DNA of 64,000 nt from Lycorma delicatula. Taxonomy: Eukaryota > Arthropoda > Insecta > Hemiptera > Fulgoridae. A program made the translations under genes and the position numbers. The stretch covers positions 197,358,034 through 197,422,033 of the forward strand of contig NC_134456.1 in NCBI RefSeq assembly GCF_047948215.1. Reading direction: 5' to 3'. Positions 24,378-35,239 of the stretch are shown here, piece after piece; position 1 is the stretch's first letter, and each line of letters starts with the position of its first letter. Below the pieces are notes generated by a model that saw only the letters and a program-made list of their open reading frames with translations, did not search any database and was not told the DNA's origin.

Positions 24378-25250
24378 TTTTTTCCCCCTACATCTCTGGG
24401 CCGGACATCCAATTAAGTATACTCGGCCCAGGGACGTGTCTTTTGACTCTAATGCGGTCTTCCCGCCCACCGGTTTTACACCCGGCACGGCAGGTCAACC
24501 GCCCCGGTACTAGAGCTTTTCTTGCCTGCCTCTAATTCCCGCCGACGAGGGCAAAGCCCGGCTATGCCGTTCCCCACCCCCGCCGACAGAAACCGGGTCT
24601 CGGTCTTTATTCCATTTGCCTCAAACCGATGCGACCAGCACAAGGAGCGCACGCACCCCCAAAACCAGCCACACCGGCCGGGTCTAGGTCTAATTTTATC
24701 CCCGCGAAATCACCCCGGAGTCCCCGTCCCCTCACCGAAACCTGCACGCCAGGGCATACAGGCTCTCAGAGACAGGGCTGTCCACCTATCCCTATTTACG
24801 ATTGAATCTAACGATTCCTTCGTCGCGCCTCCTCTTCCTTAGTGCGAAGAACCGTACCGGCGAAATTGTTAAAAACGTTCCAATTCTGCTCCCTCCTTAG
24901 CGACCACTCTACTATGTTATTCGCGTTCAGGTTATTGACTGCTATGAATTGTCTGTATTGTGCCCATCTCCGGCATTCGAACATCGTATGCTCTGCGTCG
25001 TCCACCTCCTGGCAGTAATCGCAGTTGGGTGTGTCTCTCTTGCCGAATCTTTTTAAATAGTAACCAAAACATCAATGACCCGACATCATCTGTGTTATGT
25101 AAAATTTGACCTCGCCATGTTGGCGATCCAGCCATGCGTCCAAATCACTTATTAACCTTCTGGTCCAGGCCGCAGCGTTAGTCTATGCCCATACTACCTT
25201 TCACCACTGTCGAGTCATCGCCTCGGTCTCAGCTCTACTACACCCTTCCG
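24378..25250 (-). mobile_element. 5'-truncated LINE tail, GC-rich, inserted into another LINE
   Basis: Read on the minus strand. At 25,130-24,810 it encodes the C-terminal end of a LINE reverse-transcriptase protein: QMMSGH, then FGYYLKRFGKRDTPNCDYC and the zinc-knuckle-like C-x2-C...H-x4-C (NCDYCQEVDDAEHTMFEC). Next come a helix W-R..NW..F and a basic end, EEEARRRNR, with a stop. About 430 bases of GC-rich 3' untranslated region follow and end in eight A residues (plus-strand T run at about 24,377-24,384), as expected for a retrotransposed 3' end. GC content is clearly above the surroundings. An R1/I-like clade is likely but not certain. Confidence 0.65.
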
Positions 25251-25740
25251 CTCTCACTTTCCTGCTCTTGATCTGAAGTTCTTGAACATGGAATTTATTA
25301 CGCAAGCTGGAAACCGAACAAAACACCCCGTCGCTAGCACTAACACCCCTAGGCCAGAAGCCATAGCCAAAAGAATTAAGAACCTATCGAAGATCATTAT
25401 TAAGTGAGATATGCAATACGCGAAATTCGTAAAAGTCATCAACAGCTCCTCCCCATTATGACCATATCACAATGGAAGAATTCAATGCTGCAATCAATTT
25501 AACAAAATGCAGAAAAGCTGCTTGATTAGACAACAGATATCCCGAGTTCATTAAACACATAGATCCGAACACGAAACGATGGCTTTTAAATTTTTATAAT
25601 GATATCCTGCGAAGGGTAAGTTATCAAAATTTTTCAAGAAAAGTAAAGTAATTGCCATTTCTAAGTCTAGGAAGGACATCGCTCAACCCGAAAGCTACAG
25701 ACCAGTGGCTCTTTTAAGCGCAAATATTAATAATTTTTGA
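25251..25740 (+). pseudogene. LINE fragment: start of reverse transcriptase domain
   Basis: Plus-strand frames give a linker (KRIKNLSKIIIK), then EEFNAAINLTKCRKAA followed by a stop, YPEFIKHIDPNTKRWLLNFYNDILRR, and a degraded K-V-I-A-I-S-K-x-R-K-D-I-A-x-P-E-S-Y-R-P-V-A-L-L motif, the first block of LINE reverse transcriptase. It is plausibly the continuation of the element whose endonuclease lies at 24,060-24,377. Several frameshifts and stops are present. Confidence 0.6.
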
Positions 25741-27540
25741 AGTTGTTAACACAAAATTGAAACTGATAAAGGAATTAGTTCTAAAGGTTCAACGTAACTG
25801 TTAATTATTCAAAATTTGAATGAAATGTTGTTTTTACTCACAAATAAAGCTACAAAATTTAGAATGTACGTCAGTTACTTTAAATTTAGAAATATTTTAA
25901 ATAAGGAAGAACTGAGAACGAGGGTAAGGAGTTCTTTGTCTGGGATCACCCGCCTAGGAGTACACATTAGATCAAGTTATTTCCGTGTTGTTCTTTTCTC
26001 TTCTTCCATCGTTCATTATTTTGAAGTGGCTTTCCTCCTTTCTTCCGAATCTTGGTTCCTATTTTGGCTGAGACCTTTTTTGAAATCTTAGTACTTTATG
26101 TTTCAGTTTCGTTCTGATCTTTTATCTGTCGGTTTTGTTTTCGTGGATCTTTAGTTCTTTCGTATATTTTAGAGTGTGTTTGCATCGGTTTGTCTTGATT
26201 TTTCTCTTCATGAAGAAATCAAAAATCTGTTTAGTCAGTCTGTTCTGAATTACACTTTTAACGGTATTTAGAGTATAATAAGCCTTTAATAAGCAGCTGC
26301 TTTCATAACACAAAAAATTTAAAAAAAAACAATCTCTGCTCACGATACCTGGAAATTACCACATACACTTATTTAATAACAGATGGAAAAATCTTTTCCG
26401 GTTTACTAATAATAGAAATGAACAAAACCGCAAACCACAGAAATACACTCTAGTAAATTGAACAGTGTGAAGTAAATCTTGTCTTCGTGAAATATTATTA
26501 TGCAATTAAAATAAATCATACATAATGCAAAATATCCCTCTCTCTCTCACTCTCTCTCTCATTCTCTGTGTCTTCTTTCATTTAGATCTTTTTAGAACTA
26601 GTTACATTTTCTTTCTTCTTTTCCTCTTCTTTCCGTTGTTTCCAGTACTTTTTCATTCTTATCAAGAGTGGTTGTTTTTGTTCTTCTGTAAATTTTCTGG
26701 AACTCTTCTTTGGTTTTCCTTTTTACCTCAATTGGAATCCTGAATTCTTTTTGTAACAAAAATCTAAGTACACAATAACATCATTTTATGACCCCCATGT
26801 TTGCTATATTTTAGGGCTTAGGTACATGCTTAAGATAATTATTGTCGTAATTTACACCCAAAATAAATAAATTAAAAAAATGTTAAAACAATGGTTTTCT
26901 TTTAAAACGAAATTGCTCTAAAACGTGGAAAATAATTTTTTAGTGATTATAAGATAATCAAAATAATTTTCAACATTTCCAAAAAGAAAACCATCGTGCG
27001 CTCATAAAATATTATCTTGTCTAATGGATTCCTTAATGGATTCTCACAGAACACCTATTCGAATTCTTCAGTAATATCGGTTTATCTACGTAACAAAAAA
27101 CAGATCACTTACAATAACATATCAATAATGATAGGTTACATTAACAAATCCATTTTTTTACCGCAACAAAATCGTTTCGCTGCTACAAGAAATCCTTAGT
27201 TACCGAATTATATGATTTGTTACCCTAATGTAAACAAAGAAATATGTTTTCACAATATCCGCCATATTGGATTTAGAACGATATTAAATATGCTGCATTA
27301 TATTGTCATTAGAACCAAAGCTGTGTGCAAAATTTCAGCTTGATTGAAGTGTGTTAAATTTCAGTTACTAAATTTGACCTATCCTAGTATAGGATTTTAA
27401 ACATAAAAAAACCATTAAAAAAAAGCCGATTTTTTTTTTAATGATAATTCTGATTATAACACTAGTAGTTGTTTTGTTTTTATTTACATAACTTTATATA
27501 ACTATGTTTTCCAATAATGGTTATAATTTACACTTTACAT
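25741..27540. other. Intergenic AT-rich DNA
   Basis: No supported gene. It contains a CT-rich microsatellite at about 26,538-26,572, which creates an artificial open frame, and a possible old repeat at 27,230-27,400. Confidence 0.45.
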
Positions 27541-27921
27541 CAGTGGTAGTCAACCTGGTCTCTACCGCCCACTAATGGGCGTTCCAGCTTTCGTGGTGAG
27601 CGGCAGGGGTTTTGTCCGATACTATAGCACTTTCCTTTTTTTAATTTAATTGACTTTTTAAAAAATTCTCATAGCATTATTTAAAAAAAATTTCATTAGG
27701 TTTTCATAAAATTCCCCGTGACAATTAAAATTTCTAAAAATATACTATTTGTATCGCCCGCGCTTAAGTTTAGTTCACGTTGTGTAAGTGAAACTAAATG
27801 GCGCTATAGTGCAACCGCAAACAAAAGAGCCTCATTCCAGAATAGCTAGGGTAACTGGTCAGTACGTAGTTAGATTTGTGAGAGTGACACGTGCCTACTT
27901 CAAAGAAAATATTGTGAGCCC

Positions 27922-29629
27922 ATGTCTCAAAAAAAGAAATACGTACGTGGCTAATTGCCAAAGTATCTGAAGGTGGGTTTCATAGAATCTGTTGTAAATA
28001 AACAACATCCAATGTGTTTATTGCGTCATAGAACATTATCCAATAAGTCAAGTCGATTGGGAGAACATCTTTCTACAAAGTATCCAAATGATAAGGACAA
28101 GCCCATTGAATATTTTCAGGAAATATATACAAAATTTCAAAATCGTTCAACAATCGCATCATTATAAAACAACATGCAGAGAACGAAGATGGATTAATTG
28201 CCGCTTATCGCAATTCACTATTAATTGAAAAAAGTAATAAAAGCTATAATATTGAAGAAACTATAATAATACCTTCTATAAAAGTATTTATCTCAACAGT
28301 AATGTATCAGGATATAACTAAAATTTTAAAAACGGTGCCCCTAAACGATAGCACAGTAAAGCAACGAATTGAAGAAATGCCAGTTAATGTTGAAAAAAAT
28401 TTATAAGTATTCTCCAAAATTCATCATTTTCCATGCATTACGAGAAGAACTGCTATTCGCAATAAATCTCATTATACATACAAGAGGATTACTTATATTT
28501 AATACTGTGAAATCATATTTTACAAAAAATAATATTCCTTTGAATAATATTGTTGCATTCGCTACTGACGGAGCACAATCAATGGTAGGTCGCTATAGCG
28601 GATTTGTTGCTTATTTGAAGAAAGAAGTGCCATATGTTTTATGTATTCATTGTGTGCTGCACAGACAACATCTTGTAGGAAAACATCTAAGTACAAGTCT
28701 CCTTTCATCATTAACTATAATAATTCGAGCCGTAAACAAGAACAAATCCAATGCAAGAAATGATAGAATGTTTCGACAGCTTTGCCAGGACAATATTGAA
28801 GATTTTATTAAGTTACTTTTGTACACCGGTGGCTGTCAAAGAGTACAACTTTGGCTCGTTTTGTAGCATTATATGATAGTATCATACAATTTTTAATAAT
28901 TTAATAATAATAATGAAGTAATAATTTAACTGTTGTGTCAACAGTTAAAAACAGTAAAGAATGATGCCTTTTATTTGGCAGATACGAGTATTTTCAAGAG
29001 AGTTAATGATGTCAATTTGTAGCTTCAAGAAGCTTATAAAATTCTTATATATTGCCAAAATGTTGTGTCATTATTTATTGACAAACTTGAACTATTTCGT
29101 TGTAATCTATTGAAGAGAGAATTTCATCAGTTTCCAAAATTATCATTTATAAAAGATGATATAAGTCCAGAAGATGTTGACAGATTCAGTAGCCACCTCA
29201 ACGAAACTTAAATTGGACACGGAAAAACGATTTGAAAATATTTTTAAATTGAAGATATATGACTAGATGAAAAATCCTTTTACCGCAAATATTGAGGAGG
29301 CTGATACAACTTGCCAAGAAGAACTGTTAGAAATTAGATATGGATGAAGAAAGTAAACATAAATTCGATAGTAATGAATATTAAAACTTACGGCAAAATA
29401 AAAAAATGCCTGTCTTATATCCAAATATGTGGAAAGTGATATTCAGTTTATTAATATCTTCCCTACCTCATATCTTGTGGAATCAGGCTTTAGTGCTGTT
29501 AATCATATTACGACCAAAGAAAGAAACCGCCTGAATATTTCCGAAAGAGGAGACCTTCGTTTGTTCCTTACAAAAATTGAGCCAGATATTCAGTATTTAG
29601 TTTTGTATCAGCCTCAGAGATCTCATTAA
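27922..29629 (+). pseudogene. hAT transposase pseudogene (ZBED5-like)
   Basis: It begins at MSQKKKYVRG. A degraded BED-finger region follows (K-Q-H-P-M-C-L-L...R-L-G-E-H-L-x-x-K-Y-P-N-D-K-D-K-P-I-E-Y-F), then a segment YNIEETIIIPSIKVFISTVM and DSTVKQRIEEM. The RNase-H-like core has FATDGAQSMVGRYSGFVAYLKK (catalytic D), then VLCIHCVLHRQHLVGK and a conserved R-M-F-R-Q-L-C region. The C-terminal hAT dimerisation part is at 29,440-29,629: FPTSYLVESGFSAVNH, RNRLNISERGDLRLFLTKIEPD. At least five frameshifts or stops and some deletions make it non-functional. It could be a decayed host domesticated copy, but the flanking terminal repeats argue for a plain transposon. Confidence 0.75.
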
Positions 29630-29799
29630 TACAATAATTAATTAAATTTAATTTTATCAGACTTCATGCTTCTACGTATGCAAAGTATAAATAAAAATAT
29701 AGATTTAACTACAGTAAGTTGTTTTATAAAGATTTATTCTGCCAAACTTAGCGAAAGTCCGACAAAGTATTTGGTAAGTAATTATTATTATATGCTTTA

Positions 29800-31404
29800 G
29801 ATCGGTAGCGTACCCAGAGAGTTCAAGCAATCGAAGGTAGTAGCCATTTTAAAACCAGGGAAACCAGTAAACTTACCTAAGAGCTACAGGCCTATAGCAT
29901 TGCCATCGGTGACATATAAATTACTAGAAAGGCTTATCTACAACAGAATCTATCAGAAGATATTTGATGTTATACCAATTGAACAAGTAGGCTTTAGGCC
30001 AAAACGAAGTTGCACCGACCAAGTTCTCTCGCTCACAACGTACATTGAAGCGGGATTCCAAAGAAATCTTGAAACCTCTGCTGCATTCGTTGATTTATCG
30101 GCCGCTTACGACACTGTCTGGAGAGAAGGCACGATTTGTAAGGTCCTCCGTGTAATCCCATGCAAACTAACAGCTCATCTCCTTAATAACATGTTGAACG
30201 GCAGAATGTTCCAAGTTATCTTGGGATCCGATATAAGCTCACCAAGGAAATTCAAGAACGACCTGCCACAAGGGTCCGTACTTGCGCTTCTCCTTTTCAG
30301 CCTCTATGTTGCAGACATGCCAGAGACAAAATCTAAAAAGCGCCGATGACCGGATGCTAACAACAAAATGTACATCATTTGAAGAGTCAGAGGAGGTCCT
30401 GATGACTGACCTGGAAAAACTGGGAAGGTTCTTCCGGAGATGGCGCCTCCAAGCAAATGCTAGTAAGCCAGAGCTGTCATGCTTCCATCTGAGTAACAAG
30501 TTCGCTAATAGAAAGCTTAAAATTCTATTCGAGAATACATGGCTCTTTCACAATAAGATACCAAAATACCTAGACGTGACACTTGATGGAACGCTTTCCT
30601 TTAAGGAGCACCTAATGAAAACTGCAGAGAAATTGAAAGCGAGAAACAACATTATACATAAGCTCTGTGGAACAACGTGGGGAGCATCGGCTTCCACTTT
30701 GCGCACATCGACTCTGAACCTCGTCTTCTCGGCTGCTGAATATTGTGCGCCAGTGTGGCTTAACAGCCCTTATGTTTATAGGATTGATGATCAACTTAAT
30801 AACACTATGAGAATGATTTCTGGGGTTATCAGGTCTACTCCTGTGGTATGGCTCCCGGTATTGAGCTACATACCACCCCCAAACCTGCGCCGTATGAACG
30901 CTCCTGTAAGAGAGTACAAGAAGATCATGGGCAATCGAAACCTACCAATACATGAGGACATTAAGGATGCCAATCGTGGTCGCCTTCGATCTAGAAAGCC
31001 ACCTATTAAAACATCAATTGCTGCACAGAGGACGGATTTAGCCTAACTGACGCCTGGCGTCAAGAATGGACCACAAAAAAGAATAACCAAATCCCATGTA
31101 TTACTCAAAGGCCGCCGGGTTTTGACTTGCCACGTAAGACATGGTCAACGCTAAACAGATTACGAACTCAGCCTATTTCCTGCATAAATGGGATAAAACA
31201 ATGACGCCCCTTTGTGAGTGTAGCGAAAGTCAAACTGTTAAACACATCACAGAAGTTTGCCCTAGGAAAGTTTATGAACGGGATCCTGAAGATTTCCTGA
31301 TGGCGACTCCAGAATTAGTAGCTTATATTAATTTTTTAAATCTTTGTTTGTAATTTTTGACTGTAATTGATCTTGTGTTTTGGTGTAATACGCTAAATAA
31401 ATAA
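29800..31404 (+). mobile_element. 5'-truncated jockey-like LINE inserted in the hAT element
   Basis: It is bounded by a perfect 13-bp direct repeat, attatatgcttta, at 29,787-29,799 and 31,405-31,417: a target-site duplication. The 3' end is a taaataaataa-type tail just before the right duplication. The 5' end is truncated inside the reverse transcriptase. Orientation is the same as the hAT transposase. Confidence 0.85.
29801..31353 (+). pseudogene. LINE reverse transcriptase (jockey-like), frameshifted
   Basis: Three frames must be joined: about 29,801-30,340, 30,334-31,046 and 31,047-31,353. Visible motifs are SYRPIALPS, VGFRPKRSCTDQV, AFVDLSAAYDTVW with the first catalytic Asp, LPQGSVL, then a damaged active site: S-A-D-D in place of Y-A-D-D at the frame change near 30,337. 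FRRWRLQANASKPELSCFHL, KYLDVTLDGTLSFKEHL, AAEYCAPVWLNS and RSTPVVWLPVLSYIPPPNLRR follow. The C-terminal knuckle is C-E-C-x-E-S-x-T-V-K-H-I-x-E-x-C. The loss of the active-site tyrosine plus frameshifts show it is dead. Confidence 0.8.
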
Positions 31405-31547
31405 ATTATATGCTTTATAAATTTTATAAAGTTACTTTCGTACTTTATAAATCACCATTACTGTGGAACCGGTGAGCGGTTAGAAAATTTTACTACTAAC
31501 AGAAACACAAAAATGATTGGTAGGTATAGAAAGGTTGACTACCACTG

Positions 31548-33730
31548 TATTACATCATAACTTGATAAACATAAAAATACTTTCAAAACTCTATTCTATT
31601 ATTTTTTTCTTATGTTTATTTAGTTTGTCTAGGTCTTGGTTTATTTCCCGGTGCCACACTATTTTTATTTTTCTATCTTCATAAAAGTTAAATAAAAAAT
31701 AATATATGTTATTATTATTATTAGTTTCTATCAGCCATTATAACGTTTTTAGTGAATTATATTTTGGTATTTATAATTAATTGTCATTAAATCAATTTTG
31801 TCTTTTTATTTGAATCACTATTTTGTATTTATAAGAAATTGTTACGTTTGTTAGTCTCTCAGTATCCTCGTCGAACCGCGAATATGCAAAAATATTGTAA
31901 AGTCTCTAACAATATTAGTAGTACAAAGCAATTATAAAATAAGAAATGCTTATTTAACCTGGTAGTTAAATTAACCATGAAGATAACACAAAAAAAACCC
32001 AATAAAATTAAAGATAATTTGATAAATTAAATAATTCAAAAATGTATATGAAAACCTAATAGAAAATAAATTTTAATTTAATGATTGCAAAATTATTTAA
32101 AGAAATAATGAGATGCATGTAAGTAATGAAAAAACAGTAACAGTAATGTTTTCATAACATTAAAGTAAAGAAATACGGAATGAGAGAAAACCCTGTTATT
32201 TTTCATCTTTTTTTTATAATTTTCTAGATTAAGGAATTACATTTTTTAAATGTTCAAAAAACTATTGAAAAACTTTCAAAAAATCATTTACTGAAGTTTC
32301 TATAGTTATTTCCACCTTAGAGAACATCGCTAACAGACGCCATCTAATTTTCTATATTCATTTCTTTTATAACAATAAATATGTTATCTCTCTAAATATT
32401 TTAAAATATTTTCGCAAACAGTTGTAAGTTTTTGTGTACTTTTATTCTTAACCTACTCCAATAGCCGGGAAAATGTAACGGTTATTGAAAAACATTATTA
32501 ATTTTTTTTTTAATTTTACATAAACTGAATTATCGCCTGACGATTTTTTTTACAAAAGTGACATTCAAGTAAAAATAATAGGAAAATAAACTCCCTGGCG
32601 TAGAGAGGTGTGTGCTCCATATACTCGTACATATTATATAACAGCTTAAGACTCAATTAATGTCAAATCAGTCAAAGAATTTCAATAAAAAACTAATAAA
32701 TGGTTAAAAAAAATATTTCAGGCCAAATCAAACAGATAAATACGAATTCTCTATTTTTATTAGATTATAATATGTGCTGTTTTCTATTTTAACTACTTTG
32801 GTATTTCATTTATCTAGAATGTATACTTTTCAAGCTGTATTTTTTCCGGTAAGTATATAGTTTAATAAGTCGTTTCATAATTACGGTGAAAAAAATTGAG
32901 GATGTTATTTTACTTCACGATTACTTATCTGTTAACATACATAGAGTTTCATTTCACTGCGAAAACGTTTCTTCAAAAACACGTAGAAAAATGAAATCAA
33001 TTTAATTCTTTTTGATTACTTTTTAATCTAATATGAATTACAAATATTTGAAGTACATTAAAAAATATTAGAAATAAAAATTGTTCTTTCATTGCCTTCG
33101 CCCAACCTGGGGGTATTTGGGTCCAATGGTATTCTATTTATCAATCATTTTTCAAGTTATATGTATTTCGTAAGGCGTATTTTTATTGTTAAAAAAATTT
33201 GTGTGCTCAGTCTCATTAGCTGCATATGAAAATGTGTAAAATGATGAAAAAAATTTGTACTATGACGGTGATAAAGGGATATTAGAATTATGTTTTTTAA
33301 ATAACTGCAATTTTAAAAGTTGTAAGAAAAAATATATTATAGTCAACTGCTTTTGTTTATACCTTCTTTAAGACAAATGGACTAGCTAATCATTTTCTTG
33401 AAAGAGTTAATGTTGGAACGTTTGCACTAGCGTGAAATATTTAATTAGAGTTTTATTTAATTTTTAAATAACTATTTCTGACTGAAATAGTTATTTAAAA
33501 ACCGGTTGATTAATAAAAACTAGTGGTCTAAAAATATCCAAAATAGATTTTAGTAATATCAAGCGATAAAGTAGTTTGGCAGTAAATATGTTATTTATTT
33601 TTTAATTATAAAGTAGTACAGTTAAGTTAAAAAGCAATAAAAAGTGTAATTTACCTCATTTTTTAAGAAAAATTACAGTAATGAATTGCAAAGGTTTAAA
33701 AAAAATGGAAGTGGGAGTAAAATAAACAAT
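31548..33730. other. Intergenic AT-rich DNA
   Basis: I see no gene, RNA or named repeat in this stretch. It separates the hAT element from the mitochondrial insertion. Confidence 0.45.
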
Positions 33731-33732
33731 AA

Positions 33733-33995
33733 GAAACTCGTATTTACAAATACGAGTAATTGTATTATCAGATGTAATTCACTCTTAAACAATCCCATCA
33801 ATAGGAGTAAAAATAGATGCAATCCCAGGACGTCTTAATCAAATTAGATTAATAACAAAAAATCCCAGGAATTTTCTTTGGACAATGTTCAGAAATTTAT
33901 GGAATAAATCATAGATTTATACCAATCACAATAGAAAAAGTCGACATAAGATCATTTATGATCTCAAATGAAAAAAAAAACATAAAAAAATTAAA
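33733..33995 (+). pseudogene. cox2: Mitochondrial cox2, C-terminal part, nuclear pseudogene
   Basis: The mitochondrial-code translation gives RVIVLSDVIHS-x-TIPSMGVKMDA, then IPGRLNQIRL, the copper-binding region [20 protein letters not shown] (Cys and His ligands of the CuA site are in view), then ITMEKVDM. The W after HS is TAA instead of TGA, and a one-base insertion near 33,863 shifts the frame between the two halves. The coding part runs directly into trnK. Confidence 0.85.
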
Positions 33996-34064
33996 CATTA
34001 AGTGACTGAAAGAAAGTAATGGTCTCTTAAACCAAAATATAGTAAACATCGAATACTCTTAATG
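33996..34064 (+). pseudogene. trnK: Mitochondrial tRNA-Lys(CTT), nuclear copy
   Basis: The acceptor arms cattaag (33,996-34,002) and cttaatg (34,058-34,064) are perfectly complementary. The anticodon arm tggtctcttaaacca contains CTT, the usual insect mitochondrial tRNA-Lys anticodon. It lies immediately downstream of cox2, as in most insects. In the nucleus it is not expected to function. Confidence 0.85.
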
Positions 34065-34065
34065 A

Positions 34066-34128
34066 AAGATGCTAGTTTAAAAAAAAACACTTAATTGTCA
34101 AATAAAAAATACATAAAATGTGCATCTT
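34066..34128 (+). pseudogene. trnD: Mitochondrial tRNA-Asp(GTC), nuclear copy
   Basis: The acceptor arms aagatgc (34,066-34,072) and gcatctt (34,122-34,128) pair perfectly, and the anticodon GTC is at 34,097-34,099. It sits between trnK and atp8, the ancestral insect position. Nuclear pseudogene by context. Confidence 0.85.
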
Positions 34129-34129
34129 G

Positions 34130-34271
34130 ATTCCACAAATATCACCAATAATATGAAACTTAATACTATTAATAACTACAATCATAATAAACATAACAAA
34201 AATATTCTTCATAACAAACATTAAAAAAAATAAAGGAACTAAAAATAAAAAAATATATATATAAACTGAAA
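34130..34271 (+). pseudogene. atp8: Mitochondrial atp8, nuclear pseudogene
   Basis: Begins ATT-CCA-CAA (I-P-Q-I-S-P-M-M-W in mitochondrial code), the standard start of insect ATP8, followed by a hydrophobic membrane helix rich in Met, Leu and Ile and a Lys/Asn-rich tail. A stop at 34,262-34,264 comes early. In another frame the expected W-K-W ending overlaps the atp6 start, so a small indel in the A-rich tract has shifted the frame. Confidence 0.75.
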
Positions 34272-34381
34272 ATGAAAACCAGTCTATTTTCAACTTTTGA
34301 CCCAACAACTATAATACTTCAGAGAAACTGAATAATTATTTTTACAACAATAATAATTATACCAAAATGATACTGAACTAA
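34272..34381 (+). pseudogene. atp6: Mitochondrial atp6, N-terminal part, nuclear pseudogene
   Basis: ATG at 34,272 starts M-K-T-S-L-F-S-T-F-D-P-T-T, the usual insect ATP6 beginning, with later Trp residues encoded by TGA. It ends abruptly after about 36 codons, which marks the right break of the mitochondrial insertion. Confidence 0.8.
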
Positions 34382-34385
34382 AAAA

Positions 34386-34412
34386 TCCCGAATAAATATT
34401 CGGGATTTTTTT
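34386..34412. repeat. Short palindrome at the NUMT edge
   Basis: aaatcccgaat and attcgggattt face each other across a few bases immediately after the atp6 fragment ends. Whether it belongs to the junction or to the next repeat is unknown. Confidence 0.7.
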
Positions 34413-34578
34413 ATTTAATAGAAATATAAAACTAATAGATTAATTTAATTAATAGATTAAATATAAAACTAATAGAAAAAAAATAAATCAATAACTCACC
34501 AAAAAGAAATTCTAATTTAAACAATATCAATATTCATATTCATTTTAACTAGAAACACAACAGGCCTAAAAGCTTTTT

Positions 34579-35227
34579 ACTTCGTTGCACGACGTAAAGA
34601 AAGTATTGTGACCGCGTAAAATTTCGGTTTTCGGAATCAACGCAAATATCCATTTTGATCATCCCTGAATCCATGTTGACTAGGTTCGGCGTGATGTCTG
34701 TACATATATACCTCGCATAACTCAAAAACGACAATCGTAGAATGATGAAATTTTGTATTTAGGACTGTTGTAACATCTAGCGTGAACCTCCCATTTTGAC
34801 TGCAATCGACAGGGCCAAAAAAGCTCAAAATCCAAAACATTTGGATTTTTCACTTTTTCTTAACTGCAGTAACAAACCCTCATTGAGAGCTTTTCAACGA
34901 TATATCATAAGTGTTACTTATTTTCATTGGATCCAGAGTTATAGCCAAATAAAATTTTAATTAATGAAATATTAGGATCTTACTAAAGGGAGGCACATCG
35001 ATTCAAATCCTACTTCAACTCCTTTTTTTAACTTTTTTTTTAATTTAAATATACTGATTTATTAATAATTATTAACCTCGATTGTAAAAAAAGTTTTACC
35101 AAAATAACAATTCAATAATAACAATAAAAATACATATATATGAAAAAATATCAAAAGTTATTAAAATTTTATGCACTTTCCATATTAAAAAATACATATA
35201 TGTAATTTAATAGGCGTACAAGGAAGT
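34579..35227 (+). mobile_element. Interspersed non-autonomous repeat with acttccttgtac-type ends, copy 1
   Basis: This ~650-bp repeat shares long stretches with 42,862-43,456 (direct) and 62,240-62,563 (inverted, partial). In the better-kept copies the start acttccttgtac matches the reverse complement of the end gtacaaggaagt (35,216-35,227), a terminal inverted repeat. The start also forms a hairpin with aaggaagt. Shared internal landmarks are atttcggtttt, gtgatgtctgtac, cgcataactcaaaaacga, gccctcattgagagc-type words and tagccaaataaaatttt. There is no coding capacity. It is best described as a MITE-like element; the family is not named. Confidence 0.65.
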
Positions 35228-35239
35228 CATGTGGTGTTC

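Larger units (their letters stand above)
27541..31547 (+). mobile_element. hAT DNA transposon, inactive, interrupted by a LINE
   Basis: The left end cagtggtagtcaacctggt (27,541-27,559) is mirrored at the right by aaggttgactaccactg (31,531-31,547). The 8 bases outside are ctttacat (left) and tattacat (right), matching at 6 of 8, as expected for an aged hAT target duplication. The internal coding region (27,922-29,629) resembles ZBED5-type hAT transposases. The right part is separated from the coding region by a LINE at 29,800-31,404. Without the LINE the element would be about 2.4 kb. Confidence 0.8.
33733..34381 (+). other. Nuclear mitochondrial DNA segment (NUMT): cox2 end, trnK, trnD, atp8, atp6 start
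   Basis: A contiguous piece of mitochondrial genome in the ancestral insect gene order. It reads as mitochondrial protein only when TGA is Trp and ATA is Met. Point mutations (a Trp codon turned TAA at 33,786-33,788) and frameshifts show it is not a working mitochondrial sequence. The right edge falls at about 34,381, where atp6 similarity stops abruptly; the left edge is approximate. It is flanked by ordinary nuclear AT-rich DNA and a transposon-like repeat. Confidence 0.85.

Noticed and set aside
24522..24842. Plus-strand open frames in the GC-rich block
   Set aside because: They are antisense to the 3' untranslated region and coding end of the minus-strand LINE, which has real motif support.
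26525..26743. Open frame of 72 residues rich in Ser, Leu and Phe
   Set aside because: It is produced by a CT microsatellite and T-rich DNA; there is no domain, splice or codon-bias support.
33996..34128. Functional tRNA-Lys and tRNA-Asp genes
   Set aside because: They are mitochondrial tRNAs within a NUMT. The surrounding cox2 and atp8 are broken, so they are treated as pseudogenes.
34549..34840. Minus-strand open frames over the MITE-like repeat
   Set aside because: They arise within a non-coding repeat, are not kept open in the other two copies, and have no recognisable motif.
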